Shown piece by piece: positions 36,397-43,769 of a stretch of DNA of 64,000 nucleotides. A program made the translations under genes and the position numbers. The notes below the pieces were generated by a model. The model searched no databases. It saw nothing but the letters and a program-made list of their open reading frames with translations, and was not told where the DNA came from. The DNA comes from Gordonia insulae (GTDB lineage: Bacteria; Actinomycetota; Actinomycetes; Mycobacteriales; Mycobacteriaceae), in assembly GCF_003855095.1 (NCBI RefSeq), contig NZ_CP033972.1, positions 744,001-808,000 on the forward strand. Direction: 5' to 3'. Numbering within the stretch: the first letter of the stretch is position 1; each line of letters starts with the position of its first letter.

Positions 36397-38499
36397 CTAT
36401 GGTGCGATCGGTCGGCTCAGTTGTTCCCATTCGTCCACGAGGCTGGAGTCGATGCCCCGCACCATCTCGCCGACGTGTTCGGTGATCTCGGTCACGGCCG
36501 GTGTGCTGACCGCGGTCGGAAGGCCCTGTCGCAGAACCCGATAACAGTCCGACAAGTAGCGAAGTACCACGCCCTCGCTCCGTGCGAGGCCGTACGCCGA
36601 GATCAGCTCGGTGAAGGTCATGGAGCGCTCGAGCATCTCACGCAGCACCGATTTGGGTGACGGCGGATAGGGCGACACCCAGGGGTGACCCTGGCGGTAT
36701 ACGCCGTAGGCATAGTCGATCTCCTCGGCGAGGGGACGTGGCCAGGTGATCTCCTCCAACCGGGTCATGCGCTCCTCGTACTCGACGCCGTCGGCCTTCA
36801 TCTCGGCGATCGCCACATCACGCGCCGCCTTGCGCTGCGCGAACAGCAGCGGGCGGGGATCCTCGAGCGTCGATTCGAGCACGGAGACGACGTCGAGCGC
36901 GTACGTAGACGAGTCGGGGTCGAGGATCTCGAAAGCGGCCAGCGCGAACGACGACAGCGGGTTTGTCAGCGCGAAGTTCTCCGGCATGTCCACCGACAGC
37001 GCGACGTTCTTGCCGTCGATGTCGGGAGAATCGAGCTGCACCACGATGCCCGACTCACGCAGTCCCCGGAAGAGCTCGATGGTGTGCCGGATGTGGCGCA
37101 ACTGGCGGTTGCGCGGTTCGTGACTGCCCTCCAACAGATGTCGCAGCGCCGCGAAGCAGTCCCCGGGCCGCGACAACACCTCCATGAGGATGGCGGTCGT
37201 CATCCGGAAGTGGGACCGCAGTGGCTCGTCGGGGGCATCGATGAGCTGGACGAACGTCTTCTCGCCCCAGGACACGAAGCCCTCGGGTGGCTTCTTGCGC
37301 ACCAGTTTGCGGAGCTTCTTCGGATCGTCGCCGGCCTTGGCGACCGCACGCGCGTTGTCGACGTCATGGTCGGGGGCCTGCGCGACCACGTAGCCCACGG
37401 TGTCGAAGCCGGCACGTCCCGCCCGACCCGCGATCTGGTGGAACTCGCGTGCCCGGAGTCGGCGTACGCGGGTGCCGTCGTACTTGCTCAGACCGGCGAA
37501 CAGGACGGTGCGGATGGGCACGTTGATGCCGACGCCCAGGGTGTCGGTACCCGCGACGACCTTCAGGAGACCTTGCTGCGCAAGACGTTCGACGAGCCGG
37601 CGGTAGCGCGGAAGCATGCCGGCGTGATGCACGCCGATCCCGGATCGCAAGAGTTTCGAGAGGGTCGCGCCGAAACCGGTGTGGAAGCGGAAGTCGCCGA
37701 TCGCCTCGACGATCGCCGCCTTCTCCGCCTTGTCGGCGATCTTTGCGGACAGCAACGCCTGGGCCCGCTCGACGGCGGATGCCTGGGTGAAATGGACGAC
37801 GTAGATCGGTGCGCGTCCGCGGGAGATCAGATCCTCGATGGTCTCGTGGATCGGTGTCATCGCGTAGGTGTGTTCGAGTGGCACGGGCCGCTCGGTGCCG
37901 GTGATCGCCGAGGTCGGGCGCCCGGTCCGCTGCCGTAGGTCGTCGACGAAGAAGGACACGTCGCCGAGCGTCGCCGACATCAACAGGAACTGTGTGCGCG
38001 GCAACTCGATGAGCGGGACCTGCCAGGCCCAGCCGCGATCGGCCTCGCCGTAGTAGTGGAACTCGTCGGCGACGAGTGTGCCGATGTCGCTGCGTGCCCC
38101 GTCCCGCAGCGCGAGGTTGGCGACGATCTCGGCGGTGGCGCAGATGATCGGCGCATCCGCGTTCACCGACGCATCGCCGGTCAGCAACCCGACTGATTCG
38201 GCGCCGAACATCGCGCAGAGTTCGAAGAACTTCTCGCTGACCAGGGCCTTGATGGGCGCGGTGTAGTAGGCCCGCTCGCCGCGGCAGCGGGCGAAGTGGA
38301 TCGCACCGGCTGCGACGAGGGATTTACCCGATCCCGTCGGGGTCGCCAGGATGACGTTGCTGCCGGCGACCAGTTCCAGCAGCGACTCCTCCTGGTGTGG
38401 GTAGAGGTCGATGCCGCGGTCGTTCCACCAGTCGGTGAAGTTCTCGAATGCGGTGTCCTCGTCGGCGACGGGGACCAGATGGTTCGCCGTCTCGGTCAG
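36397..38499 (-). CDS. DEAD/DEAH-box helicase with DUF3516-type C-terminus; CTG start
   Basis: About 700-aa Ski2-like superfamily 2 helicase. Walker A ATPTGSGKS lies near residue 53, the DExH box is ADEFHYYGE, then LLMSATLGD. Motif VI is QIAGRAGRAGFD. The C-terminal ~250 residues resemble DUF3516. The first ATG in frame (38211) would remove Walker A, so it cannot be the start. No ATG, GTG or TTG exists between Walker A and the upstream in-frame TGA. CTG at 38497-38499 overlaps the PAC2-gene stop in the 4-bp NTGA form and gives (M)TETANHLVPVAD. Likely acts on RNA; function is unproven. Confidence 0.85.
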   Translation of the reverse strand: MTETANHLVPVADEDTAFENFTDWWNDRGIDLYPHQEESLLELVAGSNVILATPTGSGKSLVAAGAIHFARCRGERAYYTAPIKALVSEKFFELCAMFGAESVGLLTGDASVNADAPIICATAEIVANLALRDGARSDIGTLVADEFHYYGEADRGWAWQVPLIELPRTQFLLMSATLGDVSFFVDDLRQRTGRPTSAITGTERPVPLEHTYAMTPIHETIEDLISRGRAPIYVVHFTQASAVERAQALLSAKIADKAEKAAIVEAIGDFRFHTGFGATLSKLLRSGIGVHHAGMLPRYRRLVERLAQQGLLKVVAGTDTLGVGINVPIRTVLFAGLSKYDGTRVRRLRAREFHQIAGRAGRAGFDTVGYVVAQAPDHDVDNARAVAKAGDDPKKLRKLVRKKPPEGFVSWGEKTFVQLIDAPDEPLRSHFRMTTAILMEVLSRPGDCFAALRHLLEGSHEPRNRQLRHIRHTIELFRGLRESGIVVQLDSPDIDGKNVALSVDMPENFALTNPLSSFALAAFEILDPDSSTYALDVVSVLESTLEDPRPLLFAQRKAARDVAIAEMKADGVEYEERMTRLEEITWPRPLAEEIDYAYGVYRQGHPWVSPYPPSPKSVLREMLERSMTFTELISAYGLARSEGVVLRYLSDCYRVLRQGLPTAVSTPAVTEITEHVGEMVRGIDSSLVDEWEQLSRPIAP

Positions 38500-39479
38500 A
38501 TCGGCGATGGCCGACCGCCTGCATCGCCGCCGTCGTTCCCGCTGCCGTCATCGCCACGGAGCTGTTCGGCCAGGAACCGCTCGAGCTCGGCGCCGAGTTC
38601 GTCACCGCTGGGCAGATCCTCTTCGGCGGCGAGCAGTGACGCCCGTTCGGCCTGCGCCTGGGTGAACGTGTCGTACTGGGTTTCCAGGGCCGCCACCACC
38701 GACTCGATCTCGGCGTTGCCCGACACCTCGTTGTCGATCTGGCCGCGGACCTTCTCGGCCGCATTGTCGAGCGCGGCGATGGGCAGTGCGAGACCGGTCA
38801 GATCGCCGACGGCGTCCAGCAGACGAGCCGAGGCCGCCGGATAGTCGGTCTGCGAAAGATAGTGCGGCACATGAACGGACAGGCCTGCCGCACGATAGTT
38901 GTGCTCGCTCATCCGCAGCTCGAGGAGCATCGAGGCACTCGCCGGGAGCTTCATCGCCGAACCCCACCGCGGCAGGTCGCCCAGGCGGTCGGGGTCGCTG
39001 CCGTGGGCGGTGATCGACGGTGGCCGGGTGTGCGGCACCGCCATCGGGATCGCGTTCAGGCCGATGACGTCGGTGACGCCGAACTGCTCGGCGAGCCGGC
39101 GGACGGCATCGACGAACTGCTCCCATCGCAGGTCCGGCTCCGACCCCGCGAGAAGCAGGAACGGACGCCCGGCGGTGTCCCGGATGGCGTGCATGGTGAG
39201 AGTCGGCATCTCGATCTCGGTGAACTTGTCGCCGCTGAAGCTGATCGTCGGCCGGCGGGACCGGTAGTCGATCAGCTCGTCGGCGGAGAACGTCGCCACC
39301 AACTCGGAGTCCAGTGCATCGCGGAGGTGCTGCGCAGCCAGTGCGACGGCGTGCCCGGCGTCGGCGAAGCCGTTCAGGGCGTGGAGGAGCACCGGGCCGC
39401 TGCCCTCGTCGTTCGAGACCTGGGGCGCGGGGAACTCCAGCGAGTACAGCGCGCTGTGCTCGGGGGACCGCTCGTCCAT
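38496..39479 (-). CDS. PAC2-family protein (Rv2714-like)
   Basis: 327-aa PAC2 (proteasome-assembly-chaperone-like) fold protein. The N-terminal half includes LLHALNGFADAGHAVALAAQHL and the segment ELIDYRSRRPTISFSG; the second half has FGVTDVIGLNAIPMAVPHTR and the conserved YRAAGLSVHVPHYLSQTDYPAAS. The C-terminus is acidic and Gly-rich. Bacterial role unclear; there is no need for a proteasome link. Start 39479 (MDERSPEHS) is preceded by GGAGGG; the open frame upstream is non-homologous. Upstream of and overlapping the helicase by 4 nt. Confidence 0.88.
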   Translation of the reverse strand: MDERSPEHSALYSLEFPAPQVSNDEGSGPVLLHALNGFADAGHAVALAAQHLRDALDSELVATFSADELIDYRSRRPTISFSGDKFTEIEMPTLTMHAIRDTAGRPFLLLAGSEPDLRWEQFVDAVRRLAEQFGVTDVIGLNAIPMAVPHTRPPSITAHGSDPDRLGDLPRWGSAMKLPASASMLLELRMSEHNYRAAGLSVHVPHYLSQTDYPAASARLLDAVGDLTGLALPIAALDNAAEKVRGQIDNEVSGNAEIESVVAALETQYDTFTQAQAERASLLAAEEDLPSGDELGAELERFLAEQLRGDDGSGNDGGDAGGRPSPI

Positions 39480-39687
39480 GGGTCTTCCCTCCTCAAGTGG
39501 GTGTCTGTCGATTCTCCCGCATCGGTGGCCATCGGGGCCAATTTCGCAGTTGAATGCGGGGTCTGCCCGGTGCAACAAGCCCGCGTTGTCGACGATTCCC
39601 GCAGCGGCGACGAACTTCGGGGTGACGTCGGGGGGCCGGGGTGTCGGTGCGCCGACGTCGCGCCCGGCGATGGCACAGTAGTGCCCT

Positions 39688-40377
39688 GTGACATGTTCTC
39701 AACGCAGCCGGGTACGAGACGTGGGCCGCATCGGCCGGATCGTGCTGGCCGCGGCGTGCCTCGTCATCGCGGGATGCACCGTGGACGGTCAGGCGAGCGC
39801 GGGCGCGGTCGACCTGTCGCCGCGTGCGGTGCCGTCGACCGACTTCCCCGGCGGTTCGGCATCGCGGGTGCCGCCGCCGGCGGTACCCGGGGCGCTCGCC
39901 GATCTGACCGGCCGTCCCCTGCACGGTTCGGTGATCCCGGCACAGTGCACGCCCGCCGCGGTCAGCGCAGACGGTGCCGCTGTGCTCGTCGGACCCGATC
40001 CGGCGGCGTCGACCGCGACCTTCACCGAAGCGATCGTGCACGCCGACGTCCCGCTCGACGAGGTGACCGCACTGGCACGTCGATGTCCCCGGACGGCGTC
40101 GGGAAGCTCGCCCACCGCGATGTCGGCGGTGATCACCGAGGTGCTCCCGGCACCGCGGCGATCCGGGGTGGCGACGGGGGCCGAGCGCCGACAGCTCACC
40201 ACCGGGGGAACCGGATCCTCGGCCATCACGACCTCGACGACGACGCTGCTCGCGCAGCGTGACGGCGTGCGGGTGATCGTCGAATACCGTCACCAGGGTG
40301 CGGCGCCCATGTCGGCGCAGGCGGGTGCCCGACTCGATGCCCTGTTCAGCCGGGCGGTCGACGCGGCATTCGGCTGA
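39688..40377 (+). CDS. Putative secreted lipoprotein
   Basis: 229-aa protein with an Arg-containing n-region, a hydrophobic core and lipobox LVIAGC (Cys near residue 30). The following ~40 residues are Pro/Ser/Ala-rich. The globular part (about 75-229) has two further cysteines, near 88 and 133, that could form a disulfide, and resembles the small sensor-like domains of mycobacterial lipoproteins; the family is not certain. GTG 39688 is the first start giving the signal peptide. No operon partner. Convergent context lacks clues to function. Confidence 0.65.
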   Translation: MTCSQRSRVRDVGRIGRIVLAAACLVIAGCTVDGQASAGAVDLSPRAVPSTDFPGGSASRVPPPAVPGALADLTGRPLHGSVIPAQCTPAAVSADGAAVLVGPDPAASTATFTEAIVHADVPLDEVTALARRCPRTASGSSPTAMSAVITEVLPAPRRSGVATGAERRQLTTGGTGSSAITTSTTTLLAQRDGVRVIVEYRHQGAAPMSAQAGARLDALFSRAVDAAFG

Positions 40378-40534
40378 CCCCGGCGGGCCCATCGGGGCGG
40401 GCCGGCCGTGCCGGTGGAATGCGCCGGCACATCGCACCAGCGTGATCTGTGGACGCCGGCGAGAACGTGGACAACCCGACGTCCCGGTCCGCGACGTCGG
40501 GGAGCATGGTGCCGGTGGTCCTCAGGATTGGCGC

Positions 40535-41659
40535 ATGCCTTCCTCGCACAGCGGCCGCCCGCTCGCACCAGCCTCCCTGCTCACCGCCGTACCCGGGCTG
40601 CTCGGCTTCATCCCGGACCGGTCGCTCATCCTGATCGCGTTCGGCGACGACACGCGAACCGTGCGCACCGCGATGCGCCATGACCTGGTCCTCGACGACG
40701 CAGGCGAACTGGTGCCCACGCTGAGGACGGTCCTGACCGAGCTCGCCGAGGTGTGCGCACGCAACGATGTGCGTGCGGTCGTCCTGGTGATCGCCGACAA
40801 CCGGTACCCGTCGGGGGACGACCGGTATCGGCGGGTGTGCGCGCTCGCGGACCGCCGGTTCGTCGATCTGGGCGGGATCGCAGCGGGGTTCGTGGTGCCC
40901 GAGTTCGTCGACGGCGCCCGCTGGCAGACCGTGTGGGGTCCGCGGCCGTCGCGGATCGGGGCATCGTTCGACCATTCCTCGCTCACTCCGATCGCCGGTA
41001 CGGCGCCGACCCGCGGCCGGCTCGGCGACCCGCACACCAGCCCGACCGCGGTCCATCGCGCGGTGCACAGCGGGCGGCGGGTGCTGGCGAGACGTGCCGA
41101 CATGGAGGAGATGCTCAAGTCCCTCCCGCATTGCGCGGGACCGCACCGCGATCCGTCGGACCGGGCGGACCTCGCCGCAACCGGGGACGGTGCTCTGTTA
41201 CGGGCCGTCGTGGGGCAAGTCGTCGCGATCGCCGCACCCGGCGGCCGCGCCGAGCCGCCGGTGCTCGACTGTGCGACGGTGACGATGCTCGGCGTCGCCC
41301 TCACACGTCTCCGTGTCCGGGATGCCCTCCTGGCATTCGCGGTCACCGATCACCGGCACGCGGCCGAGACACTGTGGCGGGACCTGGCACGGCGACTGAC
41401 CGGCACGCCGAAGGCGAGTGCGGCCACGCTGCTCGCGCACCTGCACTACATCAACTCCGAAGGCGGCTACGCCGGGGTCGCGCTCGACTGCGCACTGACC
41501 GCGGACCCGGTGTGGTCCTTGGCGAGGCTGCTCGACAGCGCGCTGCGCGCAGGGCTGCCACCCGACTCGCTCAAGGGGATGATCGACGACTGCTACGACG
41601 TCGCGCAGGAACTCGGTGTCCCTCTGCCGGCGCCGACGATCGAACGCGAAGTGGGTTGA
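40535..41659 (+). CDS. DUF4192 protein
   Basis: 374-aa protein of the actinobacterial DUF4192 family. The hallmark N-terminus is LTAVPGLLGFIPDRSLILIAF, then EVCARNDVRAVVLVIADN. The C-terminal half holds WRDLARRLTG, ASAATLLAHLHYINSEGGYA and DPVWSLARLLDSALRAGLPP. No catalytic residues are known to me. ATG 40535 has CAGGAT 6 nt upstream and no ribosome site, again suggesting a leaderless mRNA. Its stop lies 3 nt from the stop of convergent ideR. Confidence 0.83.
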   Translation: MPSSHSGRPLAPASLLTAVPGLLGFIPDRSLILIAFGDDTRTVRTAMRHDLVLDDAGELVPTLRTVLTELAEVCARNDVRAVVLVIADNRYPSGDDRYRRVCALADRRFVDLGGIAAGFVVPEFVDGARWQTVWGPRPSRIGASFDHSSLTPIAGTAPTRGRLGDPHTSPTAVHRAVHSGRRVLARRADMEEMLKSLPHCAGPHRDPSDRADLAATGDGALLRAVVGQVVAIAAPGGRAEPPVLDCATVTMLGVALTRLRVRDALLAFAVTDHRHAAETLWRDLARRLTGTPKASAATLLAHLHYINSEGGYAGVALDCALTADPVWSLARLLDSALRAGLPPDSLKGMIDDCYDVAQELGVPLPAPTIEREVG

Positions 41660-41662
41660 GGG

Positions 41663-42346
41663 TCAGACTTTTTCGACGAACAACGAGTGCGCCATCTCCT
41701 CCGAGAGTTCGAGGCCTTCGTGGCCGGCCGAGCTCACCACGGCCTTGTCCGGCGTGATGGTGACGGTCACCCGGGCGTTGGGCACCACGCCGGCTTCGCG
41801 CAGATCGCCGATCAGGGCCTGATCGGACTGCGCGTGCTCGGAGAGTCGGCGGACGATGACGGCCACCGGTGCGCCCTGCGGGAGATCGGACAGCCGGGTG
41901 GCGGTGTCCGCCGGCGCGGCGTGTTCGACGCCGAGCAGGTCGAGCCCGGGGATCGGGTTGCCGTACGGCGAGGTGGTGGGGTTGTCGAGGACGGTGAGCA
42001 GGCGGCGCTCGACGTTCTCGCTCATCACGTGCTCCCAGCGGCAGGCCTCCTCGTGGACCTCGTCCCACGGCATACCGATGACGTCGACCAGGAGGCGCTC
42101 AGCGAGGCGGTGCTTGCGCATGACCGCAATCGCCAGGTCGCGACCCTTCTCGGTCAGCTCGAGGTGTCGGTCACCGGCGACCTGGAGCAGTCCGTCGCGC
42201 TCCATGCGTGCCACTGTCTGCGACACCGTCGGGCCGCTCTGCTCCAGCCGTTCGGCGATACGTGCGCGGAGGGGGACGATTCCTTCTTCCTCGAGGTCGT
42301 AGATCGTCCGCAAGTACATCTCTGTGGTGTCAACCAGATCGTTCAC
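41663..42346 (-). CDS. ideR: Iron-dependent repressor IdeR (DtxR family)
   Basis: 227-aa Fe(II)-activated repressor. The winged HTH (residues 1-65) has ARIAERLEQSGPTVSQTVARMERDG. The metal and dimer region has HRLAERLLVDVIGMPWDEVHEEACRWEHVMS, keeping the ligands of both sites (Met, Cys, Glu, His). A C-terminal SH3-like domain follows from about 150. GTG 42346 gives (M)NDLVDTTEMYLRTIYDLEEEG, exactly the family start; a TTG at 42373 would add nine non-conserved residues. Next to sigB as in mycobacteria. Confidence 0.96.
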   Translation of the reverse strand: MNDLVDTTEMYLRTIYDLEEEGIVPLRARIAERLEQSGPTVSQTVARMERDGLLQVAGDRHLELTEKGRDLAIAVMRKHRLAERLLVDVIGMPWDEVHEEACRWEHVMSENVERRLLTVLDNPTTSPYGNPIPGLDLLGVEHAAPADTATRLSDLPQGAPVAVIVRRLSEHAQSDQALIGDLREAGVVPNARVTVTITPDKAVVSSAGHEGLELSEEMAHSLFVEKV

Positions 42347-42491
42347 TGTGCGCAGTCCCTTCGTCTGCACCAAGGTTACCCTGACCGGGGAGTACGGCGG
42401 CCGTCCCGCGTGTCGCGAGGGTCGCGCGAGGCCGGTGGCCGGGTCGGTTGCCGCGTGTCGGCGAAGTTCGTCGGCTCCCCGCGCCAGGCAC

Positions 42492-42504
42492 TAGCCTGAG
42501 GTCG
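42492..42504 (+). promoter_or_regulatory. -10 element of leaderless acuC transcript
   Basis: TAGCCT at 42492-42497 ends 6 nt before GTG 42504. No ribosome site of proper spacing is present. Confidence 0.5.
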
Positions 42505-43769
42505 TGACGCGGACGACGAGCGACGAGGCGGCGGCAGTCATCTGGAGCGAGGACTTCTTGTCCTACAAATGGGCTCACACCCACCCGATGAATCCGGTGC
42601 GGCTGGCCCTGACCATGACGCTCGCGCAGAGCCTCGGCCTCCTCGACGGAGTGGACAGTCGCGCGCCCCTCGACATCGACGACTCGGCGCTGACCGTGGT
42701 GCATTCCACCGACTACATCGACGCGGTGCGCGCCGTCGGCTCGGGCACCGCATCCCTGTCCGGTCCGTTGCTCGAGCGACTCTTCGGGCTCGGCGACGCC
42801 GACAACCCGGTGTTCGACGGCATGCACGAGGCCGCCCGGCTGTTGGTCGGCGGCACCCTCGCGGCGGCGCAGGCGGTCGGCTCGGGGTCGGTCCGACGGG
42901 CCGTGAACATCAGTGGCGGCATGCATCACGCGATGCGGGCGAGAGCCGCCGGATTCTGCATCTACAACGACTGCGCGATCGCGATCCGATGGTTGCTCGA
43001 CAACGGGTTCGACCGGGTCGCCTACATCGACATCGACGCCCACCACGGGGACGGGGTGCAGGTCGAGTTCGCCGCGGACCCGCGGGTGCTGACCGTGTCC
43101 CTGCACCAGCATCCGGCCACCCTGTGGCCGGGGACCGGTTGGCCGACGGAGGTGGGCGACGACGCCGCGCAGGGCAGCGCGGTCAATGTGGCACTCATGC
43201 CCGACGTCACGGATCGGTTGTGGCTGCGGGCATTCCACGCGGTGGTGCCGTCGGTCCTCGAACAGTTCCGGCCGCAGATCCTGATCAGCCAGTGCGGCGT
43301 GGACAGTCATCGCGCCGACCCGCTCACCGACCTCGCACTCACCGTCGACGGACAGCGCGCCGCGATGCAGGCGATGCGCGGATTCGCCGAGAAGTACTGC
43401 GACGGACGGTGGATCGCGGTCGGTGGCGGCGGATACGGCGTGGTCAACGTGGTGCCGCGCAGTTGGGCCCACCTGCTCGGCGTGGTCCTCGACCGCGACG
43501 TCGACGTCGACACCACGATCAACGAATCCTGGTGTGCCACCGCGGAGGAGATCGCCGAACAGGTGCACTCCGACTACGCGCAGGCGCCGGTCGGCGTGAT
43601 GGGTGACGGGGGAGACGTTGCGTTCGTGCCCTGGGACGGCGACACCGGCCAGGAGCCGCCGGAGGGCATCAGTGAGTCCGCACAACGTCAGACCGATCGC
43701 GCCATCCTGGCCACCCGTCGTGCCGTCTATCCCCTGCACGGCCTCGACCCGGAGGACCCGCGTGACTGA
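42504..43769 (+). CDS. acuC: AcuC-type acetoin utilization protein (class I HDAC-like deacetylase)
   Basis: 421-aa zinc-dependent protein deacetylase fold. Catalytic residues are visible: SGGMHHAM with the HH pair, YIDIDAHHGDGVQ with Asp-x-His zinc ligands, QCGVDSHRADPL with the third ligand Asp, and GGGGYG. AcuC removes acetyl groups from acetyl-CoA synthetase lysine in Bacillus. Its 3' end overlaps by 8 nt the start of a GNAT/acyl-CoA-synthetase-like protein, which would be the opposing acetyltransferase. GTG 42504 supported by leaderless -10. Confidence 0.92.
   Translation: MTRTTSDEAAAVIWSEDFLSYKWAHTHPMNPVRLALTMTLAQSLGLLDGVDSRAPLDIDDSALTVVHSTDYIDAVRAVGSGTASLSGPLLERLFGLGDADNPVFDGMHEAARLLVGGTLAAAQAVGSGSVRRAVNISGGMHHAMRARAAGFCIYNDCAIAIRWLLDNGFDRVAYIDIDAHHGDGVQVEFAADPRVLTVSLHQHPATLWPGTGWPTEVGDDAAQGSAVNVALMPDVTDRLWLRAFHAVVPSVLEQFRPQILISQCGVDSHRADPLTDLALTVDGQRAAMQAMRGFAEKYCDGRWIAVGGGGYGVVNVVPRSWAHLLGVVLDRDVDVDTTINESWCATAEEIAEQVHSDYAQAPVGVMGDGGDVAFVPWDGDTGQEPPEGISESAQRQTDRAILATRRAVYPLHGLDPEDPRD

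Noticed and set aside
38324..38764. Separate minus-strand gene between helicase and PAC2
   Set aside because: Arg/Ser/Pro-rich shadow frame overlapping two well-supported genes.
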